A stretch of DNA of 64,000 bases from positions 1-64,000 of the forward strand of contig NZ_BDBK01000016.1 of the NCBI RefSeq assembly GCF_001612945.1, in the 5' to 3' direction. A program made the position numbers and the translations under genes. Below are positions 7,320 through 16,203 of the stretch, in pieces. This DNA is from Nocardia inohanensis NBRC 100128. Lineage in GTDB: Bacteria > Actinomycetota > Actinomycetes > Mycobacteriales > Mycobacteriaceae. A model generated the notes under the pieces. That model worked only from the letters and a program-made list of their open reading frames with translations, was not told where the DNA came from and did not search any database. Position 1 is the stretch's first letter. Every line of letters starts with the position of its first letter.

Positions 7320-9623
7320 TCAGAGGTCGTGCTCGTGCGCCCAGGCGGCCAGCTGGGTGCGCGAGGTCAGGCCTAGCTTGGTGAGAATGTGCTCGACGTG
7401 GGTCTCCGCGGTGCGGATCGAGATCACCAGTTCGGTGGCTATGCGCTTGTTGGAGTGCCCGGCGGCCACCAGCCGGGCCACATCCTTCTGGCGGCGGGTC
7501 AGCACGTCCGCGGTCGAAGGCGAAAGGGACTGCTTGGCGCGCACGGACTTTCGCGCCGCAGCCGGTGCGGGATCGGGGGCGACCGATTCACGGCGCAGCG
7601 CGTAATCGATGGCCTCCTCCAAGCGCAGGTTCGCGCCGATGCCGAAGGCTTCGAGGAATGCCTTCTCACCCAAGGCTTCCCGCACGCGCTGCCGTTCCTT
7701 GTCGGCGATCACGCCGGTGATGGAGTGGGCCAACCGCACCGTGCTGCGTTGCAGGGATTCGGCCGCGCCCATCAACCGGGCGGCCCGCTCCAGGTCACCG
7801 CGCGCGGCCTCGGTCCAGCCCAGCCCCTCGAAGGCCGACGCGAGCCAGATACAGCGCTCGAACAACGCCAGCTGTTCTATTGCGCGGGTATGGAAGTCGG
7901 CGGAGACGTCGTACTCACCGCGCCGCCAATGGTCGATGCCGACCGTCCACAACGCCAGCCCACCCAGCAGGTGCGAACCGGAGGCGGTGGTGAGCTTCAG
8001 GAACCGCTCCGCCAGCTCGTGCGCGTCGGCGGCCTTGGTGATCTGCGCGCACATGAAAGCGAAAGCGAGACTGTCCATTTCGATGGCCAGCTGCCCGTTG
8101 TCGGCGGCGAAGCGAATGGCATTGCGGGTCAGCTCCAAGGCGGTAACCGGCTGGTCCTCGGAGAAGGCGAGCAGCGCCTCGTCCAGGGTCATCTCCGCCA
8201 TGATCTCGGTATTGCCCACCGAGGCACCGAGTTCCACGCATTCGACGAGCAGGGCGCTGGCCGATTCCACATCCGAGAGCAGTGCTGCCAGCGACGCCGC
8301 CGACGACAGTGCGCGGGCACGCTCGGCCGTCGGTTCCGGATTGCGTTCCAAAGCTTCGGTCAGCCAGCGATAACCCTCGGACAGGAAGCGATTGTGCTCC
8401 CAGAACGGCCGCAGCACCGAGGCCATCTCCATGGCGGTCAGCGGGGAGTCGGCGAGCCCCGAGCGCAGTGCCGCACGCAGATTCGCGTGCTCGCGGGTCA
8501 GATCGCGGAACCAGACCACATCGTCGCCGGTGGGGTAAGCGTTATTGCCGCGCAGCGCGAGCTGCCGGTAATGCTCGTGATGCCGGGCACGGGTGGCGGT
8601 GTCGTTCCCGCGTTCGGCCAGCCGGTCCCCGCCGAACTGGCGGATGGGCTCCAGCATCGAATACCGGCCCACCGCATCGTCATAGCGCGCCATCAGCACC
8701 GATTTGTCGACCAGCCCGGTGAGCGCCTCCATCAGCGATGCCCCGCCCAGATCACAGACGGCTTCGGCGGCGTCGATGTCGAAACCGCTCGCGAAGACCG
8801 AAAGCTGCTCCCACAGTTGCTGTTCGGCGGGCGTGCAGAGGTCGTAACTCCACCGGATCGCGCCCTCGATGGTCTGCTGCCGCTGCGGCGCGGTGCGCGG
8901 CCCGGCGCTGAGCAGGTCCATGGTGTCGTCGAGCCGCGCCACGATCTGCTCGGGCGTGAACACCCGCAACCGCAGCGCCGCCAGCTCCAGCGCCAGCGGC
9001 ATGCCCTCCAGCCGCCGGCAGATCTCGTCCAGGGTGGCCTTGTTCGCGGCGGTCGCGGTGAACCCGGGATTGGCGGCGCTGGCGCGTTCGACGAACAATC
9101 GCAGCGCGTCGCTGTCCTCCCCGGCGGCCGCGTCGTGCACCGACAGCGGCGGCACCGGCATCACCTGTTCGCCGGGGATGCCGAGCACTTCACGGCTGGT
9201 CGCCAGCACCCGCACATCGGGGGTGGTGGCGATGATGCGCCCGACTAGCGTGGCGCAGGCATCGATCAGATGCTCACAGTTGTCCAGAATCAGCAGCAGC
9301 CGCTTGTCGGCGAGGAATTCGGTGAGCCGGGGCAGCGGCGCGGTCGACTCGTCGCGCAGCAGCAGCGCCTCGGCCACGGCCAGGGTGACCAGATTCGGGT
9401 CCTGCACATCGGCCAGCTCGACCAGCCACACCCCGTCCGGGAAGGCCCGCGACACCAGTTGCCCGATCTGCCGCGAGAGCCGCGTCTTGCCCATGCCGCC
9501 GGGCCCCAGCAGGGTCAGCACCCGGGTCGTCGGCAAGAGTCGCTTGGCGGTTGCCAGCTCGTCACGGCGGCCGACGAAGCTAGTGACCTCTTCCGGGAGG
9601 TTTCCAGTGCCACGCCGCGCCAT
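7320..9623 (-). CDS. Large ATP-binding LuxR-type transcriptional regulator
   Basis: This 767-residue regulator has a STAND-type NTPase at the N terminus, with Walker A GPGGMGKT near residue 40 and Walker B LLLILDNCEH near 108. A long helical TPR-like middle region follows. A GerE/LuxR helix-turn-helix sits at the C terminus (LTRRQKDVARLVAAGHSNKRIA to SIRTAETHVEHILTKLGLTSRTQ). Such proteins sense a ligand or partner through the repeats and use ATP binding to switch DNA binding; the signal is unknown. The ATG at 9623 is preferred over the upstream ATG at 9632. On the reverse strand TAGGTT lies 7 bases before it (9636-9631), and a GGAG is also close. It is convergent with the peptidase and divergent from the YjbR-like gene. 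Confidence 0.87.
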   Translation of the reverse strand: MARRGTGNLPEEVTSFVGRRDELATAKRLLPTTRVLTLLGPGGMGKTRLSRQIGQLVSRAFPDGVWLVELADVQDPNLVTLAVAEALLLRDESTAPLPRLTEFLADKRLLLILDNCEHLIDACATLVGRIIATTPDVRVLATSREVLGIPGEQVMPVPPLSVHDAAAGEDSDALRLFVERASAANPGFTATAANKATLDEICRRLEGMPLALELAALRLRVFTPEQIVARLDDTMDLLSAGPRTAPQRQQTIEGAIRWSYDLCTPAEQQLWEQLSVFASGFDIDAAEAVCDLGGASLMEALTGLVDKSVLMARYDDAVGRYSMLEPIRQFGGDRLAERGNDTATRARHHEHYRQLALRGNNAYPTGDDVVWFRDLTREHANLRAALRSGLADSPLTAMEMASVLRPFWEHNRFLSEGYRWLTEALERNPEPTAERARALSSAASLAALLSDVESASALLVECVELGASVGNTEIMAEMTLDEALLAFSEDQPVTALELTRNAIRFAADNGQLAIEMDSLAFAFMCAQITKAADAHELAERFLKLTTASGSHLLGGLALWTVGIDHWRRGEYDVSADFHTRAIEQLALFERCIWLASAFEGLGWTEAARGDLERAARLMGAAESLQRSTVRLAHSITGVIADKERQRVREALGEKAFLEAFGIGANLRLEEAIDYALRRESVAPDPAPAAARKSVRAKQSLSPSTADVLTRRQKDVARLVAAGHSNKRIATELVISIRTAETHVEHILTKLGLTSRTQLAAWAHEHDL

Positions 9624-9737
9624 GTGCTCCAACCTATGTGATTTGCCCGGATTCAGGCCAGCGCCTCGGCGCGAAACGCCCTTTACAACAATGCTCGACG
9701 GCTATAACCGGCCGTTGGTGCGGACCCGTCGTCGTCC

Positions 9738-9750
9738 TAAACTCGACACC
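9738..9750 (+). promoter_or_regulatory. Leaderless-type -10 supporting a GTG start
   Basis: TAAACT at 9738-9743 is followed by 7 bases and then GTG at 9751. It supports that start over the frame's much longer upstream extension, which only shadows the regulator gene. Confidence 0.45.
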
Positions 9751-10170
9751 GTGCCGAGACCACGCCGGGCCCGCCTCGACGACGTGCATGAGCTAGCCGA
9801 GGGCATGCCGCACGTGACGCTGCTGCATGGTCCGAAGGGCAATCCCATCTATCAGGTCGGCGGCAAGTCCTTCGTCTACTTCCGCGCGCCCAGCAAGGAC
9901 GCCGCCGACCCCGTCACCGGCGAACGCTGGGACGACGTCATCATTTTCTGGGTCCCGTCCGAGGCCGACAAGCTGGCGCTGACCCAGGACCCGGACTCGC
10001 CGTTCTTCACCACCCCGCACTTCGACGGCCACCTCTCGGTGTTGTTGCGCGGCGCGCACGTCGGGCAGGTGTCCCTCGACGAGCTGACCGAGGTCGTGCA
10101 GGATGCCTGGCTGACGCGCGCCTCGGCCACCCGCGGCCGCAAGTGGCTGGCCGAGCACCCGGCCCGCTGA
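9751..10170 (+). CDS. MmcQ/YjbR-like small protein
   Basis: This 139-residue protein shows a YjbR/CyaY-like pattern. A YQVGGKSFVYFRAP strand pair is followed by a DVIIFWVPSEADKLAL strand and helix, then FFTTPHFDGHLSVLLRG, and a C-terminal LTEVVQDAWLTRAS helix. This fold occurs in small proteins annotated as MmcQ/YjbR, whose function is poorly defined. The GTG start at 9751 is chosen because of the -10 hexamer 7 bases upstream; an ATG at 9805 would remove the first 18 residues. It ends 1 base from the stop of the convergent nitrilase-like gene. A second, more typical YjbR protein is encoded at 36.9 kb. Confidence 0.7.
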   Translation: MPRPRRARLDDVHELAEGMPHVTLLHGPKGNPIYQVGGKSFVYFRAPSKDAADPVTGERWDDVIIFWVPSEADKLALTQDPDSPFFTTPHFDGHLSVLLRGAHVGQVSLDELTEVVQDAWLTRASATRGRKWLAEHPAR

Positions 10171-10171
10171 T

Positions 10172-10876
10172 TCAGCCGATATCGGCGACGACCACCATCG
10201 AGCTCTCGGCATCCGCCTCCGCCAGCAGTTCACCGCCGGCCGCCCAGATGGCCGAACGCCCGCATCCGATCCATTCCCCGGCCGCGCCGACGTGGTTGGC
10301 CAGCGCCACGTACAGCCAATCCCGTTCCGCGATGGCGGGATAGATGCTCGCGCGCTCGGCGACCCCGGCCTCCGACCCGTACAGCGAGCTGGCCAGCAGT
10401 ACGTCGCAATCGTCCTCGTGCGCCCGCGCCGTCAATTCCGGGAAGTGATTGTCGTAGCAAGTCGCCAAAGCGAAACGGATGCCGCCCAATTCGAAGCGCC
10501 CGTCGGTGTCGCCGGGCGTGAACACCCAGCGCTCTTCCGCGTACAGGTGCTGTTTGCGATAGGTGGTCAGCAGATCGCCCTCGGGCCCGAATGCGAAACT
10601 CGTGATGGCGGGACCGTTTTCGGAGGCGGCCACGCCATTGACGACGGTGGCGATGCCGGCCGTGCGCAGCGGCGTCAATCGCGGATCGCCCGGATAGGTC
10701 CATCGCGTCGGATCGTGTGCCAGATCGTCGGGCTCGTAACCGGTGAGAGCCAGCTCCGGATAGACGACCAGCTCGGCCCCGAGCTGCGCCGCCTCCTTGG
10801 CCAGGGCCGCCATCCGTTCCACATTGGCGTCGAGGTCGACTGGAACGCAGGACAATTGGGCTACTGCGATTCTCAT
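10172..10876 (-). CDS. Carbon-nitrogen hydrolase (nitrilase superfamily)
   Basis: This 234-residue enzyme carries the nitrilase triad. The Glu lies in YPELALTGYE (near residue 40), the Lys in TYRKQHLY near 108, and the Cys in ALATCYDNHFPE near 140. Superfamily members hydrolyse amides or nitriles, including omega-amidases and carbamoyl-putrescine hydrolases; the substrate here cannot be told. At 234 residues it is slightly shorter than the usual 260-280. The ATG at 10876 begins the conserved MRIAVAQ strand. On the reverse strand TATCTT lies 6 bases upstream (10888-10883), suggesting a leaderless transcript. A GTG at 11029 would add 51 residues with no family resemblance and is rejected. Confidence 0.85.
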   Translation of the reverse strand: MRIAVAQLSCVPVDLDANVERMAALAKEAAQLGAELVVYPELALTGYEPDDLAHDPTRWTYPGDPRLTPLRTAGIATVVNGVAASENGPAITSFAFGPEGDLLTTYRKQHLYAEERWVFTPGDTDGRFELGGIRFALATCYDNHFPELTARAHEDDCDVLLASSLYGSEAGVAERASIYPAIAERDWLYVALANHVGAAGEWIGCGRSAIWAAGGELLAEADAESSMVVVADIG

Positions 10877-10888
10877 GCAGGAAAGATA
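10877..10888 (-). promoter_or_regulatory. Leaderless-type -10 for the nitrilase-like gene
   Basis: Read on the reverse strand, TATCTT is followed by a 6-base spacer and the ATG ending at 10876. No Shine-Dalgarno is visible. Confidence 0.45.
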
Positions 10889-11113
10889 GACGATGCACCG
10901 CGCGCGATCGAGGCGGCTCCCGGCGTGGTGCCGTTGTGAACGATGACATCGTCGCCCGCCTTTCATTGTCTTGTTGCCCGGGCTTTGCCCCCTGGATTGG
11001 GACTCCTGAGAGAAGAACGCTATTTTCACTGCGACCTGTTGCGCCGGTCACTGCCGCTCGGTGCGCGGGATCGCTAGTCCCCCTACGTGTTCCTGTTCTT
11101 TTCGAGAGTTGGC

Positions 11114-12304
11114 ATGTTGAGATCCGCTATCAAGATTCTGATCTTGGTAATGACCGTTGTCGCATCCGCCGGGTTGCTGAGCGCGCCCGCCGGCGCGAAT
11201 CCGCTTTATCCCACCCCCGATCCGGACCCGTTCTTCCAGGCGCCGAGTGATCTGGCCGAGAAGAAGCCGGGTGACGTGGTGCGGGTGCGCCGCATCGACC
11301 CGGGCTTCTACGTTCACACCGACGGCTGGCAGGTGGCTTTCCGTTCCACCAACTCCGCCGGCAATGCGATCCTGGGGATCACCACGGTGCTCATGCCGCA
11401 GGGCGTGAAGAATCCGCCGCTGGTGACCTACCAGGCGCTGATCAATTCCCTGGGCACCCAATGCAGTCCGTCGCGTTCGCTGTTCAACGGCGAGCTCCAG
11501 GATTCGGCGGGCGCGATGCTGCCGATCGGCCGCGGCTGGGCCATCTCCATGCCCGACTACCTGGGCCCGACGGTCGCCTACGGCGCCGCCAAACTCGGCG
11601 GCATGGTCACCCTGGACAGCGTCAAGGCCGTCAAACAGGTCAGCGAACTCGGCCTCACCGACGTGCCCACCGTGCTGGCCGGCTACTCCGGCGGCGGCAT
11701 GGCGACCGCGTGGGCCGGTGCGCTGCAACCGACCTACGCGCCCGATCTGAAGCTGACCGCCGTGGTCGCGGGTGGCATCCCGGCCGATCTGCGGGAAATG
11801 GCCCTGGCCCTCGGCTTCGATCCGCACCCCGGCTTCGGCCTCGCCTTCGCCGCCGCGATGGGCCTGGAACGCGAATACCCGGACCGACTACCGGTGTCCG
11901 ATCAGCTCAACGAGGACGGCCTCTGGTTCCGCGATTTCACCAAGGACGCCTGCCGTCGCTTCCTGCTGTTCCATGGCATCACCCGGAACGCGGCGCAGCT
12001 GGCCGCCTCCCGGGACATGATGAGCAGCCCCGAAGCCCACGCCGTGCTGCGCGAGAACAGCCTGCGCTACTCGGATCTGCTGCCGACGGTGCCCACCTTC
12101 TTCTGGCAGGGCCGCTTCGACACCATGACCTTCTTCGGACCGGTCGAGGAAGTGGCGCAACGCTATTGCGCCGGTGGCGTGCCGCTCACCTTCCGCCCCT
12201 ATGACATCGCCGAGCACCTCACGACGGCGGTCGCGGGCTTCCCGGAAGCCTGGGAGTACGTGGAGGCCCGCTTCCGCGGCGATCCGGTCCCGACCACCTG
12301 CTGA
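11114..12304 (+). CDS. Secreted LIP-family triacylglycerol lipase
   Basis: This 396-residue protein begins with a signal peptide (LRSAIKILILVMTVVASAGLL, cleavage probably after APAGA). The mature part matches the secretory lipase (LIP) family. It has an entry segment PGDVVRVRRI and a YQALINSLGTQCSPS loop. The nucleophile elbow GYSGGGMAT is near residue 196, and late residues DIAEHLTTA probably supply the histidine. Such enzymes are exported and cleave host or environmental acylglycerols. The ATG at 11114 is preferred to one at 11087 because it starts a standard signal peptide. Its stop is 4 bases from the end of the convergent ribBA gene. Confidence 0.85.
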   Translation: MLRSAIKILILVMTVVASAGLLSAPAGANPLYPTPDPDPFFQAPSDLAEKKPGDVVRVRRIDPGFYVHTDGWQVAFRSTNSAGNAILGITTVLMPQGVKNPPLVTYQALINSLGTQCSPSRSLFNGELQDSAGAMLPIGRGWAISMPDYLGPTVAYGAAKLGGMVTLDSVKAVKQVSELGLTDVPTVLAGYSGGGMATAWAGALQPTYAPDLKLTAVVAGGIPADLREMALALGFDPHPGFGLAFAAAMGLEREYPDRLPVSDQLNEDGLWFRDFTKDACRRFLLFHGITRNAAQLAASRDMMSSPEAHAVLRENSLRYSDLLPTVPTFFWQGRFDTMTFFGPVEEVAQRYCAGGVPLTFRPYDIAEHLTTAVAGFPEAWEYVEARFRGDPVPTTC

Positions 12305-12308
12305 TCGA

Positions 12309-13538
12309 TCACCGGAAGCCGACCGCGACCTCCACTTCGGTCAGCTCGTGCCGCATCCGATCACGCTTGGTGCGCAGATAGTGCACATTGTGTTCGGTGG
12401 GCTGGGTGAGCAGTGGAACGCGGTCGGTGACGGTGACGCCGTGCGCCGTCAGCCCGGATTGCTTGGCGGGGTTGTTGCTCAGCAGCCGAACCGAATTCAC
12501 GCCCAGGTCCAGCAGGATGCGGGCCGCCGCGCCGTAGTCGCGGGCGTCGATGGGCAGGCCCAGGCGGACGTTGGCGTCCACGGTGTCGGCCCCGTCGTCC
12601 TGAAGTTCGTAGGCGCGCAACTTGTTCAGCAGTCCGATGCCGCGGCCCTCCTGCCCGCGCAGGTAGACGATCACGCCGCGGCCTGCCGCCGCAACGGCTT
12701 CCAGTGCGGCGTCGAGCTGTTCGCCGCAATCGCAGCGCAGTGAGCCGAAGGCATCGCCGGTGAGGCATTCGGAGTGCACCCGCGTCAGCACGTCCGCGCC
12801 GGACGGTTCGCCGTACACCAGTGCCAGATGCTCCGCCCCCGAGTGCTCGTCGGAATACCCGACCACCCGGAATTCCCCGAACCGCGTCGGCAGCTTGGTC
12901 TCGACCACGCGGGAAATGCCGTGCTCCAACCGCTTCCGGTATTCGATGAGATCGGCGATGGAGATGAGCGGAATCCCGAACTCACGCGCCATGACCTGCA
13001 ACCGGGGGAGTCGCGCCATGGTGCCGTCGTCGTTCACGACCTCGGCGATGACCCCGGCGGGGCGCAGTCCGGCCAATCGCATGAGGTCGACGGCGGCCTC
13101 AGTATGGCCCGGCCGCCCCAGCACCCCACGGGCGTCGGCGCGCAGCGGGAACACATGCCCCGGCCGGGACAGGTCGCCGAAGGTGGTGCGCGGATCCGCC
13201 AGCACCCGCATGGTGCGCGCCCGGTCCGCGGCCGAAATGCCGGTGCTCACACCGGAAACCGCGTCCACCGACACGGTGTAGGCGGTGCCCTTCGGGTCCT
13301 CGTTGACGGCGGTCATGGGTGGCAGGCCGAGCCGGTCGCAATCCTCGCCCGTCATGGGCACGCAGATCACGCCGCTGGTGTACCGCACCAGGAAGGCGAT
13401 GTTCTCCGGCGTCGCCTGCTCGGCGGCGAGGATCAGATCACCCTCGTTCTCGCGGTCCTCGTCGTCCACCACGAGCACCATCTCGCCGCGTGCGATCGCG
13501 GCCACCGCGGTTGCGATGTCGTCGAGTTCACCGGTCAT
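12309..13538 (-). CDS. ribBA: Bifunctional riboflavin enzyme RibBA
   Basis: The 409-residue protein fuses 3,4-dihydroxy-2-butanone-4-phosphate synthase (about residues 1-200) to GTP cyclohydrolase II (about 205-409). The first domain shows the acidic loop DDEDRENEGDL near residue 25. The second shows the zinc cysteines in CLTGDAFGSLRCDCG and the GTP loop GQEGRGIGL. It makes both precursors of riboflavin. The ATG is preceded by a strong AAGGAGGT at the usual distance. Upstream (13539-13620) I see no FMN-riboswitch signature, so control is not evident. Flavin supply suits a region rich in flavin monooxygenases, but this is a housekeeping gene. Confidence 0.95.
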   Translation of the reverse strand: MTGELDDIATAVAAIARGEMVLVVDDEDRENEGDLILAAEQATPENIAFLVRYTSGVICVPMTGEDCDRLGLPPMTAVNEDPKGTAYTVSVDAVSGVSTGISAADRARTMRVLADPRTTFGDLSRPGHVFPLRADARGVLGRPGHTEAAVDLMRLAGLRPAGVIAEVVNDDGTMARLPRLQVMAREFGIPLISIADLIEYRKRLEHGISRVVETKLPTRFGEFRVVGYSDEHSGAEHLALVYGEPSGADVLTRVHSECLTGDAFGSLRCDCGEQLDAALEAVAAAGRGVIVYLRGQEGRGIGLLNKLRAYELQDDGADTVDANVRLGLPIDARDYGAAARILLDLGVNSVRLLSNNPAKQSGLTAHGVTVTDRVPLLTQPTEHNVHYLRTKRDRMRHELTEVEVAVGFR

Positions 13539-13618
13539 CGTCGACCACCTCCTTCAGTACTTCTAATCGAAATATGACTGAGGGAGAACAACGAGGTGGG
13601 GTCCCGCTCACCGGTACG

Positions 13619-13653
13619 GAAAAGGCCCGGAAGCAAAGCTTCCGGGCCTTTTC
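13619..13653. terminator. Bidirectional intrinsic terminator
   Basis: A perfect 16-base-pair hairpin has arms at 13619-13634 and 13638-13653 and a three-base AAA loop. Its A-tract and T-tract ends serve both strands. It lies downstream of the MFS gene on the reverse strand, just before the ribBA promoter region. Confidence 0.85.
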
Positions 13654-13662
13654 ACCCTCCCC

Positions 13663-13728
13663 GTCATCCCGGCATGCTTTCAGCCGGGATCTCACGGTGG
13701 ATTCCGGCTGAAAGCACGCCGGAATGAC
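13663..13728. repeat. Long near-perfect palindromic repeat
   Basis: The 66-base element begins GTCATCCCGGCATGCTTTCA and folds back on itself, ending in the complementary GAAAGCACGCCGGAATGAC. The arms span about 31 bases with a handful of mismatches. It sits between the MFS stop and the terminator, outside any gene. It resembles dispersed REP-like palindromes, but copy number cannot be judged from one window. Confidence 0.7.
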
Positions 13729-13735
13729 GAGAGGG

Positions 13736-15454
13736 TCAGTAGGCGGTGCCGCCCGTGGCCGGAGTGCGGCCGGCCTTCATCAGGATCGAGCCGATCAGCG
13801 CCACCACCGCGGCCGCGGCGATGAAGTAGAAGCTGATCTCATAACCCTTGTCGGCGTACAGGAGTGGGATCTCCTTGGTGACCGTGGGCGCACCCGTCAC
13901 CGACACATCCACCTTGACCGGATTGGCATTGAGGAAGGCCGTGGCCACCGCGAGCCCGACCGCCGCGCCCATGGCCTGCATGACGCCCAGCATGCCCGCG
14001 CTGATGCCCTGCTGTTCCGCGGGCACCGCCTCGACTATGAGGTTCGGGGTGGCCGCGTAGTACAGGCCGAACGCGATACCGAACACGGCGCTGATCACCG
14101 CCAGCATGCCCCAGGTGTGGCCCAGCACCGCGTAGGCGATGCTCGATCCGACGAAGATCACCAGCGCCAGTACCAGCGGTCCGCGAGCGCCGGAGCGCCG
14201 GATCCACAGGCCACCCAGGAAACCCATCACCATCGAGATGAGCGCCTGCACCAGCGCGATATGCGTAGCGAACTTCAGCAGCGAGAACCCGTCACCGTAG
14301 GTGTAGCCCGGATTCATATCCACCTTGACCATGTCCGGCGGCAACTGCGACAGCACCATCTCCTCGGGCACCTTCACCGCGCCCGGCGGCAGCTGCACAC
14401 CCGGCGGCAACTGCGCCTTGGCGGCGGCCTCGGCCTGCGCCTGCGCCTGTTGCAGCGCACCGGTCTTCACCTGTTCCCAGGTGGCGGCCTTGACCTGCTC
14501 GACCACCTCGGAGGAGGGCGGCGACTGGGTCATGTAACCGACCGCGTACGACTGGTAGCCGATGGTGAAGGAGGCCAGCAGCGCGATGAACAGCACCACG
14601 CTCACGCGCGGGGTGAACAGCAGCTTCATATCCATGATCGGCTGCTTGACCCGCATCTCCACGACCGGGAACAGCGCCAGCAGCACCAGGCCGCCGATCA
14701 GGTAGGCGATCGAGGACGGTTCGGTCCAGCCCCACGCCTGCCCGTTGTCCAGGTACACCAGGGTCAGCACCAGGCCCGCGCCCAGCAGCGCCGCGCCGAT
14801 GAAGTCCAGCTTCTGCGGCACCCGCAGTTTCGACTCCGGCACGATCGCGATGACCAGCGGGATCATGATGACGGTGAAGCCGAACAGGAACCAGAAGATG
14901 GCCCGCCAGCTGTAGTGCTCCACGATGAAGCCGCCGAGCAGCGGACCCGCCAGCGCGGAGACGCCCAGACCGGTGGAGGCGATGCCCAGGCCGACCGGAA
15001 CCAGGTTGCGCGGCATCAGGTCTCGGATCAGACCGTAGGAGATGACCGCCGTCGCGATGGCCGTCGCCTGCAAACCGCGGCCGACCAGGAACAACATCCA
15101 GTTGCTGGTCACCGCGCAGATGGCGCAGCCGATCATGAACAGCACACCGCAGACCAGGAACATGCGCTTCTTGCCGACGATGTCGGAGAGCTTGCCGATC
15201 AGCGGGGAGGCCGCGGCGCCGATGACGCCGAAAATAATGATGGCCCAGTTGATGTTCGCGCCGTGGCTGGGGAAGGTCGGCGCGATCTGCCGCAAAGCCG
15301 CGGAGACCATGACGTACTGCATGGGCGCGACTTCGGTGAAGAGCACGATCACGGCGAGCACGGAGAAGATCCGCAGTTTCGACGCGCCGTCGAGCCGGCC
15401 GGTATCGACGTCAGTTACGCCGGGTGGCGGCGAGGTATCGACGGAGGTGGACAT
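13736..15454 (-). CDS. MFS transporter, DHA2-type, with large hydrophilic loop
   Basis: This 572-residue transporter has some 14 hydrophobic segments and the MFS loop motif GKLSDIVGKKRMF near residue 85, typical of drug:proton antiporters of the EmrB type. An insertion of about 80 residues (roughly 310-390), rich in Gln, Ala and Pro (for example TGALQQAQAQAEAAAKAQLPPG), separates two late membrane segments. A second polar stretch precedes the last segment. A PadR regulator gene lies immediately upstream in the same direction, with a 26-base imperfect palindrome between them, so regulated export is likely. Location next to the steroid-type cluster suggests export or uptake of a related compound; this is inference. 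Confidence 0.85.
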   Translation of the reverse strand: MSTSVDTSPPPGVTDVDTGRLDGASKLRIFSVLAVIVLFTEVAPMQYVMVSAALRQIAPTFPSHGANINWAIIIFGVIGAAASPLIGKLSDIVGKKRMFLVCGVLFMIGCAICAVTSNWMLFLVGRGLQATAIATAVISYGLIRDLMPRNLVPVGLGIASTGLGVSALAGPLLGGFIVEHYSWRAIFWFLFGFTVIMIPLVIAIVPESKLRVPQKLDFIGAALLGAGLVLTLVYLDNGQAWGWTEPSSIAYLIGGLVLLALFPVVEMRVKQPIMDMKLLFTPRVSVVLFIALLASFTIGYQSYAVGYMTQSPPSSEVVEQVKAATWEQVKTGALQQAQAQAEAAAKAQLPPGVQLPPGAVKVPEEMVLSQLPPDMVKVDMNPGYTYGDGFSLLKFATHIALVQALISMVMGFLGGLWIRRSGARGPLVLALVIFVGSSIAYAVLGHTWGMLAVISAVFGIAFGLYYAATPNLIVEAVPAEQQGISAGMLGVMQAMGAAVGLAVATAFLNANPVKVDVSVTGAPTVTKEIPLLYADKGYEISFYFIAAAAVVALIGSILMKAGRTPATGGTAY

Positions 15455-15475
15455 GTGGCGTCCTCCAGGTGGTAG

Positions 15476-15501
15476 GTAACACGATTCGTGAACCGTGTCA
15501 C
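15476..15501. promoter_or_regulatory. 26-base imperfect palindrome upstream of the MFS gene
   Basis: Two 12-base arms centred on GT at 15488-15489 mirror each other as GTxACACGxTTC / GAAxCGTGTxAC. It lies 22 bases before the MFS start and after the PadR stop. It is a likely repressor site, though not the ATGT-N8-ACAT form usual for PadR. Confidence 0.55.
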
Positions 15502-15533
15502 AACCACGTTTAGCCGCCTATGACCATGTCCGT

Positions 15534-16169
15534 TCAGTGGGAATCTTCCGAATTCTGCTTGCCAACGGCTTTTCGGCGGCTACGCTTCCTGGCCAGCCTT
15601 TCCATATCGGCGAGCAAGTCCTCGGCGAATTCCTTTTCCGCCTCGTAGTGCTTTACGCACCACTTCAATACCGCGCTCGGATACGCCCAGTCCGGGTTGG
15701 CCTCGGCGCCGTCGGCGTCGGCCTGCGCGCGGCGGCGCATCTTCTCGGTGTAATCGATGTGCTGGGTGAGGATCTCGCGCATGCGCTCGGGTTCGGCCAG
15801 ATGCCCCAGCCAGGCCCGCAGCATCACACTGTGTTTCAGCACCGGCGCCTCCACCGGTGAATGATTCACCCAGTGCGCGGCGGCGTCCCGGCCGCTCTCG
15901 GTAATGGCGTACATGCGTTTGCCGCGCATGCCGTCCTCGGAGACCACGGTCCGCGAAATGGCGAAACCGTGCTTCTCCAACCGCTTGAGTTCGGCGTAGA
16001 TCTGGCTGAACGACGGGCTCCAATAGAAGAACTGCAAACTCCAGTCGGCCCACTTCTTCAGGTCGTAGCCGGAGAGTTCCTCTGCGTGCGAGAGCATTCC
16101 GAGAACGGCCCAGGCCGTGGTGGGCAGCTCCGGAATCGCGTCGGATTCAGCGACACCATCGGTCATCAT
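15534..16169 (-). CDS. PadR-family transcriptional regulator
   Basis: This 211-residue protein opens with a PadR winged helix (TTAWAVLGMLSHAEELSGYDLKKW, FSQIYAELKRLEKHGF, RMYAITESGRDAAAHW). A C-terminal helical dimerisation region resembling the Vir-type PadR C-domain follows. PadR proteins usually repress genes for phenolic-compound or drug export and are released by the ligand. The MFS gene 79 bases downstream on the same strand is the obvious target. The start at 16169 (MMTDGVAES) is chosen because upstream residues are not family-like. The IclR gene ends 34 bases upstream, so IclR, PadR and MFS may be co-transcribed. Confidence 0.85.
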   Translation of the reverse strand: MMTDGVAESDAIPELPTTAWAVLGMLSHAEELSGYDLKKWADWSLQFFYWSPSFSQIYAELKRLEKHGFAISRTVVSEDGMRGKRMYAITESGRDAAAHWVNHSPVEAPVLKHSVMLRAWLGHLAEPERMREILTQHIDYTEKMRRRAQADADGAEANPDWAYPSAVLKWCVKHYEAEKEFAEDLLADMERLARKRSRRKAVGKQNSEDSH

Positions 16170-16203
16170 CGAACTGTATCGCCCCCGCAAATTCCCGCTC
16201 TCC

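Noticed and set aside
10877..11029. 51-residue N-terminal extension of the nitrilase-like protein (GTG at 11029)
   Set aside because: It does not resemble the family and a leaderless-type -10 supports the ATG at 10876.
13539..13618. FMN riboswitch before ribBA
   Set aside because: The short region lacks the conserved RFN junctions; only a Shine-Dalgarno is evident.
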